Source of the DNA: Spirochaetales bacterium
GTDB taxonomy: Bacteria; Spirochaetota; Spirochaetia; Treponematales; Treponemataceae
Assembly (NCBI GenBank): GCA_003252395.1
Contig: QKEL01000008.1
Span: 186,001-250,000 of the forward strand
Length of the DNA stretch: 64,000 nucleotides
Direction: 5' to 3'
How positions within the stretch are numbered: position 1 is the first letter of the stretch; each line of letters opens with the position of its first letter. Shown here piece after piece: positions 52,674-61,788 of the stretch. The translations under genes were made by a program, and so were the position numbers. A model generated the notes under the pieces. It was not told the DNA's origin. It made no database searches and saw only the letters and a program-made list of their open reading frames with translations.

Positions 52674-54144
52674 GGCCTTCAGCCCCCAATTCCGACGCGA
52701 TGACCCGGCTCCCCTTTCCGCGCTTGGTTATCTCGTCAAAGGACATGCCGGTTTCCCGCATCAGTATTCTGAGTATCCGATAGGTGCAGAATCCGCCCTG
52801 ACAGCGCCCCATCTGCGCGCGGGTATAGAATTTTATGCCGTCAAGGGTTACGTGGCCGTGCCGTATTGCTTCCACGATTTCGGCTTCCGAAACCTCCTCG
52901 CACCGGCACACGATATGGCCGTGCGCGGGATTCGCGGCGACGAGGGCCGCGCGTTCTTCCGGCGATAGGTTTCTCGGACGGACCGGGGCGTCGACCCGGG
53001 GGTTCCAGTCGGACTTTTCCGTCAGGTCCAGGCCCAATCCCGCGAGAAGGTCCCGCACGTACTCCGCGATCGCGGGGCTCGCGGTAAGGCCCGGTGACTG
53101 TACCCCCGCCACCTGAACGAAGGCATCCGCGATATCCGACGGCGCGACGTAAAAATCCTCGCCCAGTACCGGCCGAAGGCCCGCGAAGCTCGTAATTGCG
53201 TCTTTCTCGGAAACCGACGGCACCAGGGTTTTCGCCGACTCCACGATCCGGGACAGCCGAGCCTGGGTAGTGGCCACGTCGGCCTTATCGTCCACGGGGT
53301 CGGCGGTCGGCCCGATGAGCGTCGTGCCTTCCACGGTGGGAATGACGAGCATGCCCTTGGAAACCGCGTTGGGAACCGGGAAAACCACCCGGCCGGGGTG
53401 GCCTTCCGCCAGGCGGTCCAGGAGAAAATATTCGCCCTTCCGCGGCCGTATCTCATAGCGCTCGGCGCCGAAGGCGGCGGATACCGCGTCGGCGAAAAGG
53501 CCCGCGGCGTTCACGGCGAAGCGGGCGCGGACCGTTCGGCCATCCGACGAGCGAATGGTCCACAGGGGGAGCTTCGCTTCGCCGTCCGCGATCCGTTCCG
53601 CGGCGCAAGCCTCGAATTCCGTGAGCAATTCAACCCCGTTCGCCTTGGCGTTTTCCACCAGGGCGAATACGTATCGGTACGGCTCCACGATCCCGCCGTC
53701 GGGGGCGTAGAGCCCGCCGCACACTTCGGGGGAAAGCTTCGGCTCCAGTTCGAGCATCCGCTGACGGGAACATATTTCGAGGTTTTTTACGCCGTTGGCC
53801 TCGCCCTGGGCGCGCAGGTGCTCGATGGCCGGCATATCGTCGGGATGGGAGGCGGCGACCAAAATGCCGCAGCGCGCGAAGGGGAAACCGAGTTCTTCCC
53901 GTAACCGATCGAAGCGGGCGGCGCCGGCGACCTCCAGTCGCGTTTTCAGGAAATGGGCGGCGTGGTGGAACCCCCCGTGCACGATACCGGAGTTCGCCTT
54001 GGAAGTGCCGAAGGAAACGTCCGCCTCACGCTCCAGGAGCGCGACGCGCAACCGGTAGCGGGACAACAGTCGGGCAATGGCCGCGCCGCACACTCCCGCC
54101 CCCACGATCGCTACGTCGTAGGGCGCGCCGTTACGAGTCGGCAT
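52654..54144 (-). CDS. FAD-dependent glycerol-3-phosphate dehydrogenase-like enzyme (GlpA/LhgO type)
   Basis: A 496-aa flavoenzyme. The N-terminal FAD loop VAIVGAGVCGAAIARLL and the DAO fold (SGIVHGGFHHAAHF, VNAAGLFAD, GLRPVLGEDF) fit GlpA or L-2-hydroxyglutarate oxidase relatives. The C-terminal 80 residues carry CRC (HIVCRCEEVSEAEI) and CQGGFC, the four Cys of a BFD-like [2Fe-2S] domain, as in anaerobic GlpA. I chose the ATG at 54144, which has GGGAG 7 nt upstream; it overlaps the end of the TPR gene by 14 bp. No glpK or glpF is in the window, so glycerol-3-phosphate as substrate is likely but not shown. Confidence 0.88.
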   Translation of the reverse strand: MPTRNGAPYDVAIVGAGVCGAAIARLLSRYRLRVALLEREADVSFGTSKANSGIVHGGFHHAAHFLKTRLEVAGAARFDRLREELGFPFARCGILVAASHPDDMPAIEHLRAQGEANGVKNLEICSRQRMLELEPKLSPEVCGGLYAPDGGIVEPYRYVFALVENAKANGVELLTEFEACAAERIADGEAKLPLWTIRSSDGRTVRARFAVNAAGLFADAVSAAFGAERYEIRPRKGEYFLLDRLAEGHPGRVVFPVPNAVSKGMLVIPTVEGTTLIGPTADPVDDKADVATTQARLSRIVESAKTLVPSVSEKDAITSFAGLRPVLGEDFYVAPSDIADAFVQVAGVQSPGLTASPAIAEYVRDLLAGLGLDLTEKSDWNPRVDAPVRPRNLSPEERAALVAANPAHGHIVCRCEEVSEAEIVEAIRHGHVTLDGIKFYTRAQMGRCQGGFCTYRILRILMRETGMSFDEITKRGKGSRVIASELGAEGHETQRL

Positions 54145-57061
54145 CCACCTGCTCCCTGATCTTCTCCAGGCGGTTCCTGAGGGCGACGGCGAAACCGGGA
54201 TCGGGCAATCCGCCCACCAATCCTTCCAGGAACTCAATCGTCTGCGCCAAGCCCTCGTGGGCCGTTTTCGCGCCGCCCTCTCGCCTGCGAATTGCTTCCA
54301 GGCGCCGGTCGGCGTGCAATCCGGGCTTTCCGGACAGCCGGTCTATGACGTATTCCATCTTTATCCGTTCGTCGCTCAAAAGATAATCGGTGAGGTATCG
54401 CTCGGGAAGGGAAAGGGTCGCGTCCTTGAAATAGGAGAAGAGGCCGATGATGGACGAGCCCTCCATCCCCGAAAGGACCTTCTCGTACTCCGCTTCCGGC
54501 AGAATGCGTGAAGCTCGGGTAGGTTCGATTGCCTCCTCGGGAACGGTTTCCGCCACGGGGTTCTCCTCCGCCGCTTCCGCTTCGCTTTCGGGCGAGAGAT
54601 CGAGCTCAGCACCGAACGCTTCAGCGTCGGTGGCGCCGAACGCTTCGGCCTCGTCGCTCTCGTCGAACGTCACTGACTCATCGACCTCGTCGCCCTCATC
54701 GAACGTTTCTGACCCATCGACCTCTTCCGGCGCAAGGGCCGCTTCCTCGGCGGCGTCCGCTTCCGTAAGCTCGTCCTGGGAGAGCCGCAAGTCGTCGGTC
54801 AAATCGTCCGCGCTTCCCGTTTCGGCTTCGGACTCGGGTACCTCGACCTCAGGCGGAACCGGATTCGGCGTTTTATCCACGAGCTTGGAAATGGCGTCGG
54901 CCAGCTTATCGGCGAGGCGGTTCGCGGAATTATCGGCGAGTTGATCGGCGAGCGGGGCGGGAGGAGCGCCGGGCTCTGAAGCGGGCGGATATTCCCGCGG
55001 ACGTTCCGGGAAGTCGGGATACTTCGGGTATTCGGGATAGGATTGGGGTTCCCGCTGGCGTTGGGGCTCCGGAAAGCCGTCCTCGCCCCGTCGGGCAGGG
55101 GCTTCGTTCGGCAGAGGCCCCTCAAGGTCCTCGCTTTCCTCGTCCAGGCGAAGCTCTCCGTCGTCGGGAGAAGCCCCGACGGAGCCAAGATCGATATCCT
55201 CGTCTTCCGCCCCCGGATACCCCGCGTCGGGACCCGGCCCGGGAAGGCCGCTGCCGGCCGATTCCAGGGGTTCCTCGAAGCTTACCAAATCGTCGAGGCC
55301 CGGTTCTTCATCGGCCGGTTCCTCTTCCCCGTCGGAAGAAAAAATCTCGTCGAAGGGCATCTCTCCCTCAAACACGTTTTCTTCGTCTTCAAGCAACGAC
55401 AGGGAGTCGGTTTCTTCGTCCACGGGAACGAAACCGTCCTCCGGGGCCAGGGCCTCGGGGGGCAGGGCTTCCACGGGTCGGTCTTCCTCGGTAATGAGCC
55501 GGGACCGGAGCAGCTCCAGGTTACGGCCCATCACCCCGGGGTTCTTGGAGCCATAGCTCGTAACGGCCTGCTCGTATAGGTTCAGGGAATGGTTCAAGTT
55601 GGTCAAATCGTCGTCGGAGCCGCGCTTGCCCTGCATATTCACGATCTCGTCGGCGAACCGCACCGCGTCGGTGTTTCGGCCGGTTCGCTGGTACAGTTGG
55701 GACAGGGCCTCGCGCACCCCGAGGTTTTCGGGGTCGCTGGCAAGCACCTCATTGTAAACCGCGAGCGCCCGGTCGGGATCTTCCATGTTCTCGTAGAGCT
55801 GTCCCAGGGAAATTTTCACGATAAAGTCGCGGGGGCGTTCCTTGAGGTATTCCAAGAGCTGCTCTTCCGCCTCCGAAAACTTTCCGGACTGCAGGAGCAG
55901 GTCGGCCAAATCGACCCTGAAATCTATTTCGGACGGGTCGATGGTGAGAATTTTCGTAAAGCATTCCCGCGCCTGATCGCTTTCCCCCGTCTGGGTATAC
56001 ATGCGGCCCTGCAATCGGAGCGCGGCCACGTTGTTGGGGTCCAGGGCGTTCACCCGGGAAAAGAGGGATCTCGCGTTGGGGTAGTCCTGGAATTTGACGT
56101 AGTAGCGGGCGAGGTGCACGAGAATGTCCACCGATTCGGGATGCTCGCGTTCCAGCCGCTTGAGCTCCTGCAGGGCGCCTTCGGTATCGCCGCGGCGCTC
56201 GTGGACCTGCACCAGGGACAGTACGCCCTGCACGTTGGACGGCTCCGCCTCGACTGCCTTATGGAACCAGGACTGGGCTTCCTCGACGCGCTCGGCCTTC
56301 AGGGCGATCTGCCCCATATCGATGAGCGTCGGAACGTCTTTCGGATTCACCGCGAGTATGCGGCGCAAGGTAGCCGTCATGCCCCCCGGATCGCCTTTGC
56401 GGGCGTACAGTTGGGAAAGGTCGCGCAGGGCCTCTATCCAGCCCGGCTTGGTCTTGAGCGCGGCCTGGTACTCGGTGACCGCCTCGTCCGGGCGCGATAG
56501 GGCCTCGTAGCTATGGGCCATATTGAAATGGATATACGGGTGGTTCGGGTCGATCTGCAAGCCCCGCCGGTACGCCTGCAGGGCCAGATCGTGGCGCCCG
56601 CTGAGGGCGTGAATGCTTCCCAGGTGGTTGTAGGCGAGCACGTCGTCGGGTTTTTTCTCGATTACGTCGGAGAAGCACAGGGCCGCCTCGGGATACTTCC
56701 CCATCTGCTTCCAGGTATTGCCCAGGTTATAGAGGACGGTCTCGAAATCCTTCCCCGTTTCCTTGGCGGCGGTGAGGATCTTGATGGATTCCTCGAACAT
56801 GCCGAGACGCCGGTAAATGACGCCGAGATTGTTCATCACTTCCACGTCGTCCGGCGCGGTCTCAAAGATCCGCTTGAATACCGAGAGGGCCTTCTCGTAC
56901 TGGTCGGACCGCAGGTAGAGCGAGCCCAGCAGGTCGAGGGCCTCACGGCCGCCCGTTTCCTGCTTCGCGAGATTCAGGAGCAATTTTTCCGCGTACACGA
57001 AATCGCGAGACACGAGCGCATCGCGAGCCCGCTCAAGTATCACCGTTGATTGATCAGCCAT
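54131..57061 (-). CDS. Large TPR-repeat protein with acidic central region
   Basis: A 976-aa soluble protein. Residues 1 to about 520 are consecutive TPR units (such as VMNNLGVIYRRLGMFEESIK and AYNHLGSIHALSGRHDLALQ). The centre (about 540-860) is low complexity, rich in Glu, Asp and Pro, with near-repeats such as DESVTFDESDEAEAFGATD. The C-terminal 110 residues look folded and helical (EYEKVLSGMEGSSIIGLFSY). No signal peptide or membrane span. It follows the LamG gene by 17 bp and overlaps the GlpA-like gene. Spirochaetes often hold such TPR scaffolds; the partner is unknown. Confidence 0.85.
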   Translation of the reverse strand: MADQSTVILERARDALVSRDFVYAEKLLLNLAKQETGGREALDLLGSLYLRSDQYEKALSVFKRIFETAPDDVEVMNNLGVIYRRLGMFEESIKILTAAKETGKDFETVLYNLGNTWKQMGKYPEAALCFSDVIEKKPDDVLAYNHLGSIHALSGRHDLALQAYRRGLQIDPNHPYIHFNMAHSYEALSRPDEAVTEYQAALKTKPGWIEALRDLSQLYARKGDPGGMTATLRRILAVNPKDVPTLIDMGQIALKAERVEEAQSWFHKAVEAEPSNVQGVLSLVQVHERRGDTEGALQELKRLEREHPESVDILVHLARYYVKFQDYPNARSLFSRVNALDPNNVAALRLQGRMYTQTGESDQARECFTKILTIDPSEIDFRVDLADLLLQSGKFSEAEEQLLEYLKERPRDFIVKISLGQLYENMEDPDRALAVYNEVLASDPENLGVREALSQLYQRTGRNTDAVRFADEIVNMQGKRGSDDDLTNLNHSLNLYEQAVTSYGSKNPGVMGRNLELLRSRLITEEDRPVEALPPEALAPEDGFVPVDEETDSLSLLEDEENVFEGEMPFDEIFSSDGEEEPADEEPGLDDLVSFEEPLESAGSGLPGPGPDAGYPGAEDEDIDLGSVGASPDDGELRLDEESEDLEGPLPNEAPARRGEDGFPEPQRQREPQSYPEYPKYPDFPERPREYPPASEPGAPPAPLADQLADNSANRLADKLADAISKLVDKTPNPVPPEVEVPESEAETGSADDLTDDLRLSQDELTEADAAEEAALAPEEVDGSETFDEGDEVDESVTFDESDEAEAFGATDAEAFGAELDLSPESEAEAAEENPVAETVPEEAIEPTRASRILPEAEYEKVLSGMEGSSIIGLFSYFKDATLSLPERYLTDYLLSDERIKMEYVIDRLSGKPGLHADRRLEAIRRREGGAKTAHEGLAQTIEFLEGLVGGLPDPGFAVALRNRLEKIREQVDADS

Positions 57062-57078
57062 TGAGTCTCCAGTCCATA

Positions 57079-58602
57079 TTACGGTTTCGCTCGGGGCCGG
57101 GCCGCGGCTTCCGCCGAAAGGGGGCCGGGAGCCGAGGGTCCTGCCGCGTCGTAGGCAGCCACGCTGAAATAGTACACCCGCCCGTTAACCAGGCCTTGGA
57201 CTTCGGCGCCGAGCGCCTTGCCCGCGTCTATCGGGGAGCCTTCGCACAGATATTCCCCGGGGCGTTCCCCATAGTATAGCAGATATCCGGCGGTATCGCC
57301 GTCGGGGGAGGGTTTCCAGCTCACGGAGGCCGAACCGTTGCCGGGATCGGCGAAAATCCGAACCGGGGGCCACGGCGGCGCGTCCTTCTCGTAGGTCAGG
57401 GAAACCTCGGTAACCGTCGGGGTGGCCGAGGCGCGGCCGTCGGGGTACAACTCCCCCGCGATCTGGAAAAAGCGGCCCGTAAGGACGGGAACCGCCTGCC
57501 CGGGGGCGACGGGAACCCAGGGAGGATCGGATTCCGTCCAGTTCCACATCACGTCGCCCGATCGAAGGAAGTACGCCGTTCCCGAATCAGCGGGCACCGA
57601 CTCGTCCACGCTAAAGGATACAACCCGGGATTTCGCTCCCCCGGTATCGATGATTTCGGAGACGAAACGGCCCTCCCGGCCGGGGAATCGGTCCGTCACC
57701 CGATGATAGTCGTCCATGGAGACCGGTTCACTGGCGTAGCGGAGCACGGCGAGCTCGTCAATCAAGCCCGCGAAACCGTCCGCGATCCGCACCGGCGCCG
57801 CGCGGCCGAAACGGGAGGGAAATACCGATCCGGTTTCCGTGCCGCTTTCGGTGAGATAGCGAATCGACTCCAGCTTCCCGTTCATCCGGTATGAAAGGGC
57901 GCCGGTATCCGCGTCGTAGGCGATGCTATGATGGGACCATACGCCGGGAATGAGGTTGGTCATGCCCCGGAGGACCACGTTGGGCAGGCCGGAGCCGTTA
58001 TGGGACCAAATGTTCGAGAAGGTCCACTCCATGCGGTTGGCCGCGATTCCCGAGCGGATATACTGGAACCGGGAAGCGCCCGCTTCGGTGATCGACGATT
58101 GCCAGCTGAAAAGCTCCGAACCGTTTTCCGCCGTCGCCGGACGCATCCAAAAGCGTACGGTAAACGAGCCCGTCGCGTTTTCGCCGCCGAACAGGGTTCC
58201 CGCCTTGCCGGTCAGTTCCAGGCCCTTTCGCCCCGCGACGGCCGCGGCGGCGCCGTTGCCCCGGTACGCGGAGGAGGAACCCGCGAGCCGCAATTCGCCG
58301 CCGACGATCCGGTAATTGCCCGTATCGTCCGTCGTTCCGGCGGAAAGGATGCCCGAATCGAAGCGCAAGAGCAGGTCTGCCGCTCCGGGCGCGGTAGCGG
58401 CGGCGGGAACGGAGGCTGAATCGAGGATGAGCGCCGTCTTGCCCAGCCTTCCCGGGGCGGTAGCCAGCCCGGAAAGGGACTCAAGGCGGTTCCAGCCCGC
58501 GGAGCCGCCTAAGGTAAGGGTTACTTCCCGGGAATCGGCGCGCAGGCCCGACGAGAGGAGGAGGAATACGGCGGTTACGGTGAAAAGGATACGGTGCGTC
58601 AT
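57079..58602 (-). CDS. Secreted LamG-like and fibronectin type III protein
   Basis: A 507-aa exported protein with a signal peptide cut near residue 22 (GLRA). A LamG/concanavalin-like domain spans about 140-270 (GSFTVRFWMRPA, WSHHSIAYDADTGALSYRMN, GLIDELAVLRYASEPVSMDDY). A C-terminal fibronectin type III module begins near 420 (PPWPPVRIFADPGNGSASVS, YYFSVAAYDAAGPSAPG). It may bind glycans or surface partners. The ATG at 58602 lies in a compact 41-bp divergent region shared with uvrC and lacks a clear ribosome site. Upstream in-frame sequence to 58788 is inside uvrC and is excluded. Confidence 0.8.
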   Translation of the reverse strand: MTHRILFTVTAVFLLLSSGLRADSREVTLTLGGSAGWNRLESLSGLATAPGRLGKTALILDSASVPAAATAPGAADLLLRFDSGILSAGTTDDTGNYRIVGGELRLAGSSSAYRGNGAAAAVAGRKGLELTGKAGTLFGGENATGSFTVRFWMRPATAENGSELFSWQSSITEAGASRFQYIRSGIAANRMEWTFSNIWSHNGSGLPNVVLRGMTNLIPGVWSHHSIAYDADTGALSYRMNGKLESIRYLTESGTETGSVFPSRFGRAAPVRIADGFAGLIDELAVLRYASEPVSMDDYHRVTDRFPGREGRFVSEIIDTGGAKSRVVSFSVDESVPADSGTAYFLRSGDVMWNWTESDPPWVPVAPGQAVPVLTGRFFQIAGELYPDGRASATPTVTEVSLTYEKDAPPWPPVRIFADPGNGSASVSWKPSPDGDTAGYLLYYGERPGEYLCEGSPIDAGKALGAEVQGLVNGRVYYFSVAAYDAAGPSAPGPLSAEAAARPRAKP

Positions 58603-58607
58603 GATAC

Positions 58608-58636
58608 TTATCAGAATATCGGCACAATGGTATGAT
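58608..58636 (+). promoter_or_regulatory. uvrC promoter, apparently giving a leaderless mRNA
   Basis: TTATCA (58608-58613), a 17-bp spacer and TATGAT (58631-58636). The ATG at 58644 begins 8 nt after the -10 box, with no ribosome site. An in-frame ATG at 58632 lies inside the -10 box and is unlikely to be used. Confidence 0.6.
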
Positions 58637-58643
58637 AAATCCA

Positions 58644-60704
58644 ATGAAAGAGCAGTCTGAGACCCGTAAACGGCTTCACGCGACCGCCTTGGACGCGCCG
58701 AAATCGAGCGGGGTATATCTGTGGAAAGACGAATCCGGGCAGGTAATCTACGTCGGCAAGGCGAAAAACCTAAAAAACCGCCTGTCATCCTACTTTACCT
58801 CCAATCGCGACCTGAAAACCCGCATACTCGTGTCCCGCGCCCATACCATAGAATATATCACGACGGACAACGAATACGAGGCCCTGCTTCTCGAAAACAC
58901 GCTCATCAAGCAATACGGGCCCCGTTATAACATAAACCTCAAAGACGGGAAAACCTATCCCCTCATAAAAATCACCAACGAGGAATTTCCCCGGGTATTC
59001 AGGACCCGAAGGCTGCAGAACGACGGGGCCCGCTATTTCGGGCCCTTTCCCAACGTACCCGCCATTGACGCCTTTTTGGAATTCGTGAAGCGAAATTACC
59101 GGCTCCGCCAGTGCAAGGTACTGAAAAAACGGAAAACGCCCTGCCTGTACTACCATATCGGCCTCAGCTCGGCCCCCTGCTGCGGCAAGATCGACGCCGA
59201 ACGCTACGCGGCCTCGGTGAACGAGATAGCCCTCCTGCTCGAGGGGGACACCGCGGAATCCATCGCCCGGCTCGAGGGCGTCATGAAGGAGGCCGCGAAA
59301 TCGCTGATGTTCGAGCGGGCCGCCCGGCTCCGCGACGGCATAGCCGCGATTCGCGAGCTTCGCGAGCAGAACGCCGTGGTTGACCTGGACCCGGAAGCCC
59401 GCGATTACATAGCCTGGGCGGCAGAGGGCACGATGGTTACCTTCGCGGTCCTGCGGATGCGGGGAGGCCGGCTTACCGGCCGCGATCTGTACCGGGTCCG
59501 CAGTCTCAAGGACGAGGAGGAAATCCTCCCCGAGTTTCTCATGGCCTTCTATACCGATCCCGCCGACGTTCCCCCGCGCGTCTTCGTGCCCAACGAGAGC
59601 GGCCTTGCCCTGGCGGAACGCTGGTTCGCCGAAGGGCTCGGCGCGCGGACCCGGATCGAGGCCATCGCCCCGGACGCGCCCCGGCCGGAACGGTCTGCGC
59701 CCGGGGACGAAACCCGCAGGCACGCGGCGGCGATCGCCATGGCCCGGTTCAACGCGAAGGAAGACGCGGAGCGAAGGCTTCGGGAACACGGGGACTTCCC
59801 CGCCCTGGAAGAACTGAAAACGCTATTGGGGCTACCCGCCCTGCCCTCCCGGATCGAGGGCTTCGATATCGCCCATATCGGCGGCCGGCTTCCCGTGGCG
59901 AGCCTGATCGCTTTCAAGGACGGAAACCCCGACCGGAAGAACTACCGCATGTTCAGGCTCCGGACCACCGACGGCGTAATCGACGATTTCGCCTCGATGC
60001 GCGAGGTTACGAGCAGGCGCTATTCGCGGCTCATGAACGAGGGGGCGGATTTGCCGGACCTGTTGTTGATAGACGGCGGTATCGGCCAAGTGAACGCGGT
60101 GAAGGGGGTGCTCGAGGCCCTCGGCGCGGACATACCCATAGTCGGCCTCGCCAAACGGGACGAGGAGCTCTATTTGCCGGGTAACTCGACGCCCGTCACC
60201 CTGCCGCGCCGCTCCGACGCGCTGAGGCTCCTGCAGCGGGTGCGCGACGAAACCCACCGCTTCGCCACCACGAGGAACCAGCGGCTGCGCACCAAGGAAA
60301 ACACGACCTTAATATTCGAAAGCCTTCCCGGCGTCGGGCCGAAAAAGGCGGTGAAACTGCTGGGGCGGTACGGGTCTCTCGAGGGGTTGGCCGACGCCCT
60401 CTCGGACGGGGGCCTCGCGGAGGTCGCCAAGCTCGCGGGCCTCTCCGATTCCGCCTCCCGCGACCTGGCCGCCGCGGTACCGGCACTCCTCGAGGAGCGG
60501 AAAGCCGAGCGGGCCAAGCGCTCCGATTCGGGAAGGCCCGGCGCGGGGAACCTCGACGGCGAAACCGCCGCGCGTCTCGCGGAACTAGCGGAACTCGCGG
60601 GCAACGCGGGCTTTCAGGATGACGGGGAAGGCATGGCAGCGGAAAAGGCCGGCCCGTACGGCGAACAAGGAGAGGGGAAGGGCGGCGCGGCCCGGAAGGA
60701 ATAG
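58644..60704 (+). CDS. uvrC: UvrABC excinuclease subunit C
   Basis: A 686-aa nucleotide-excision-repair endonuclease that cuts both sides of a lesion bound by UvrB. The N-terminal GIY-YIG domain is clear (SGVYLW, VIYVGKAKNLKNRL, with NEYEALLLENTLIKQYGP). A UVR motif at about 205-240, the RNase H-like domain (LLLIDGGIGQVNAVKGVL) and a C-terminal HhH pair (LPGVGPKKAVKLLGRYGSLE) follow. The last 70 residues are an extra Glu/Gly/Ala-rich tail. Its stop codon abuts the stop codon of the convergent holA with no gap. Confidence 0.96.
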   Translation: MKEQSETRKRLHATALDAPKSSGVYLWKDESGQVIYVGKAKNLKNRLSSYFTSNRDLKTRILVSRAHTIEYITTDNEYEALLLENTLIKQYGPRYNINLKDGKTYPLIKITNEEFPRVFRTRRLQNDGARYFGPFPNVPAIDAFLEFVKRNYRLRQCKVLKKRKTPCLYYHIGLSSAPCCGKIDAERYAASVNEIALLLEGDTAESIARLEGVMKEAAKSLMFERAARLRDGIAAIRELREQNAVVDLDPEARDYIAWAAEGTMVTFAVLRMRGGRLTGRDLYRVRSLKDEEEILPEFLMAFYTDPADVPPRVFVPNESGLALAERWFAEGLGARTRIEAIAPDAPRPERSAPGDETRRHAAAIAMARFNAKEDAERRLREHGDFPALEELKTLLGLPALPSRIEGFDIAHIGGRLPVASLIAFKDGNPDRKNYRMFRLRTTDGVIDDFASMREVTSRRYSRLMNEGADLPDLLLIDGGIGQVNAVKGVLEALGADIPIVGLAKRDEELYLPGNSTPVTLPRRSDALRLLQRVRDETHRFATTRNQRLRTKENTTLIFESLPGVGPKKAVKLLGRYGSLEGLADALSDGGLAEVAKLAGLSDSASRDLAAAVPALLEERKAERAKRSDSGRPGAGNLDGETAARLAELAELAGNAGFQDDGEGMAAEKAGPYGEQGEGKGGAARKE

Positions 60705-61709
60705 TCAGTCCCAGGCCGCGACGGCCGGGGCACGGCCTTCAAGGCGCATGGCGGCGTAGATGAACATTTCGGTTTGCACGCCCTGCAGGGCGGAGCCGGC
60801 GGAACGCATGGCGAGATCGGTATCGGCGATGAGGCCCAAAACCCGGTCGGTAGATTCCGCGTTCCAACGCCGCGCCGCCTGCCGGTATTGGTCTATCGCC
60901 CGCTTCCCCGAAAAACCCGCCTTTTTCAGCGAGAAATCGTCGGTCTGGCCGCTGGCGGCCAATCGGTGCCAATCGGAAAGCTTGCGGAAGCAATAGGTCA
61001 GTCCGGCCATGAGCTGGATGGGGGAAGATTCCTTGGAAAGGGAAAGCTTGTTCCATATGCCCAAGGCGGTCTCGAAATTCCCCGAAGCCATGGCATCGAA
61101 GAGGGAGAAGGCGCTCTCCTCCCGGTTATGCTCCAAAATCGCCAGCGCGTCCGCTTCGGTAACCCGGTAGCCCTTATCGAAAAAGAGGGGAAAGCGCGAA
61201 CAGGCGGTTTTCAACGCCTCGGTATTGTTCTCCACCAGCTCGAGAATCGCGGAAACCGCGTCGCCTTCCACCGATAGGCCTTCCCTTCGGAAAAAATCGA
61301 CGATCCACTGTTCCTTGCGGTTCTCGAACATCTCCCAAAAGATTTTCTTATTTTGCTTGGGTACCAAAGCCTCGATTTTTTTGTCCACCCCGATTTCCTC
61401 GGACACCAACACGAGGTAGGAACCGCCGTCCTGGTCGGCGGCCCCGGCCCAGGAGGCAATGAGCTCGATTTCCTCTTTTTTCTTTATGAGTTCCGCGTTC
61501 CGGAGCACTACGAAGCGGGCATCCGCGAACAGCGAGCCGTTTAAAAGAAGGGAAACGGCGTCGGCGACGGGCGTTTCCTGAACGTAGAGGGAATGGCAGT
61601 CGAGGTTCCCCGATTTTCGGGCCGCCGCGGCCCGCACCTGCTCGATCGCGGCGTTACGCTCGCCGATTTCGGGTCCGGTAAAAAGCCACAGGGGCGCGTT
61701 TTCGCTCAT
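60705..61709 (-). CDS. holA: DNA polymerase III subunit delta
   Basis: A 334-aa clamp-loader delta subunit, which opens the beta clamp. The fold's landmarks are LWLFTGPEIGERNAAIEQV at the N-terminus, VVLRNAELIKKKEEIE, EGDAVSAILELVENNTEALK and the terminal helical domain (QLMAGLTYCFRKL and EMFIYAAMRL). I chose the ATG at 61709 with GAGG 9 nt upstream; the frame extends to 61886 with no homology. It is 79 bp after the HAMP membrane-protein gene. Confidence 0.9.
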   Translation of the reverse strand: MSENAPLWLFTGPEIGERNAAIEQVRAAAARKSGNLDCHSLYVQETPVADAVSLLLNGSLFADARFVVLRNAELIKKKEEIELIASWAGAADQDGGSYLVLVSEEIGVDKKIEALVPKQNKKIFWEMFENRKEQWIVDFFRREGLSVEGDAVSAILELVENNTEALKTACSRFPLFFDKGYRVTEADALAILEHNREESAFSLFDAMASGNFETALGIWNKLSLSKESSPIQLMAGLTYCFRKLSDWHRLAASGQTDDFSLKKAGFSGKRAIDQYRQAARRWNAESTDRVLGLIADTDLAMRSAGSALQGVQTEMFIYAAMRLEGRAPAVAAWD

Positions 61710-61788
61710 GCACGTATCCTCGCTCGTATCTCGAATGGTATTGCAGGTTGTCATAAAAAACCCGCTTGCGCAACCGCCCGGTCGCCCG

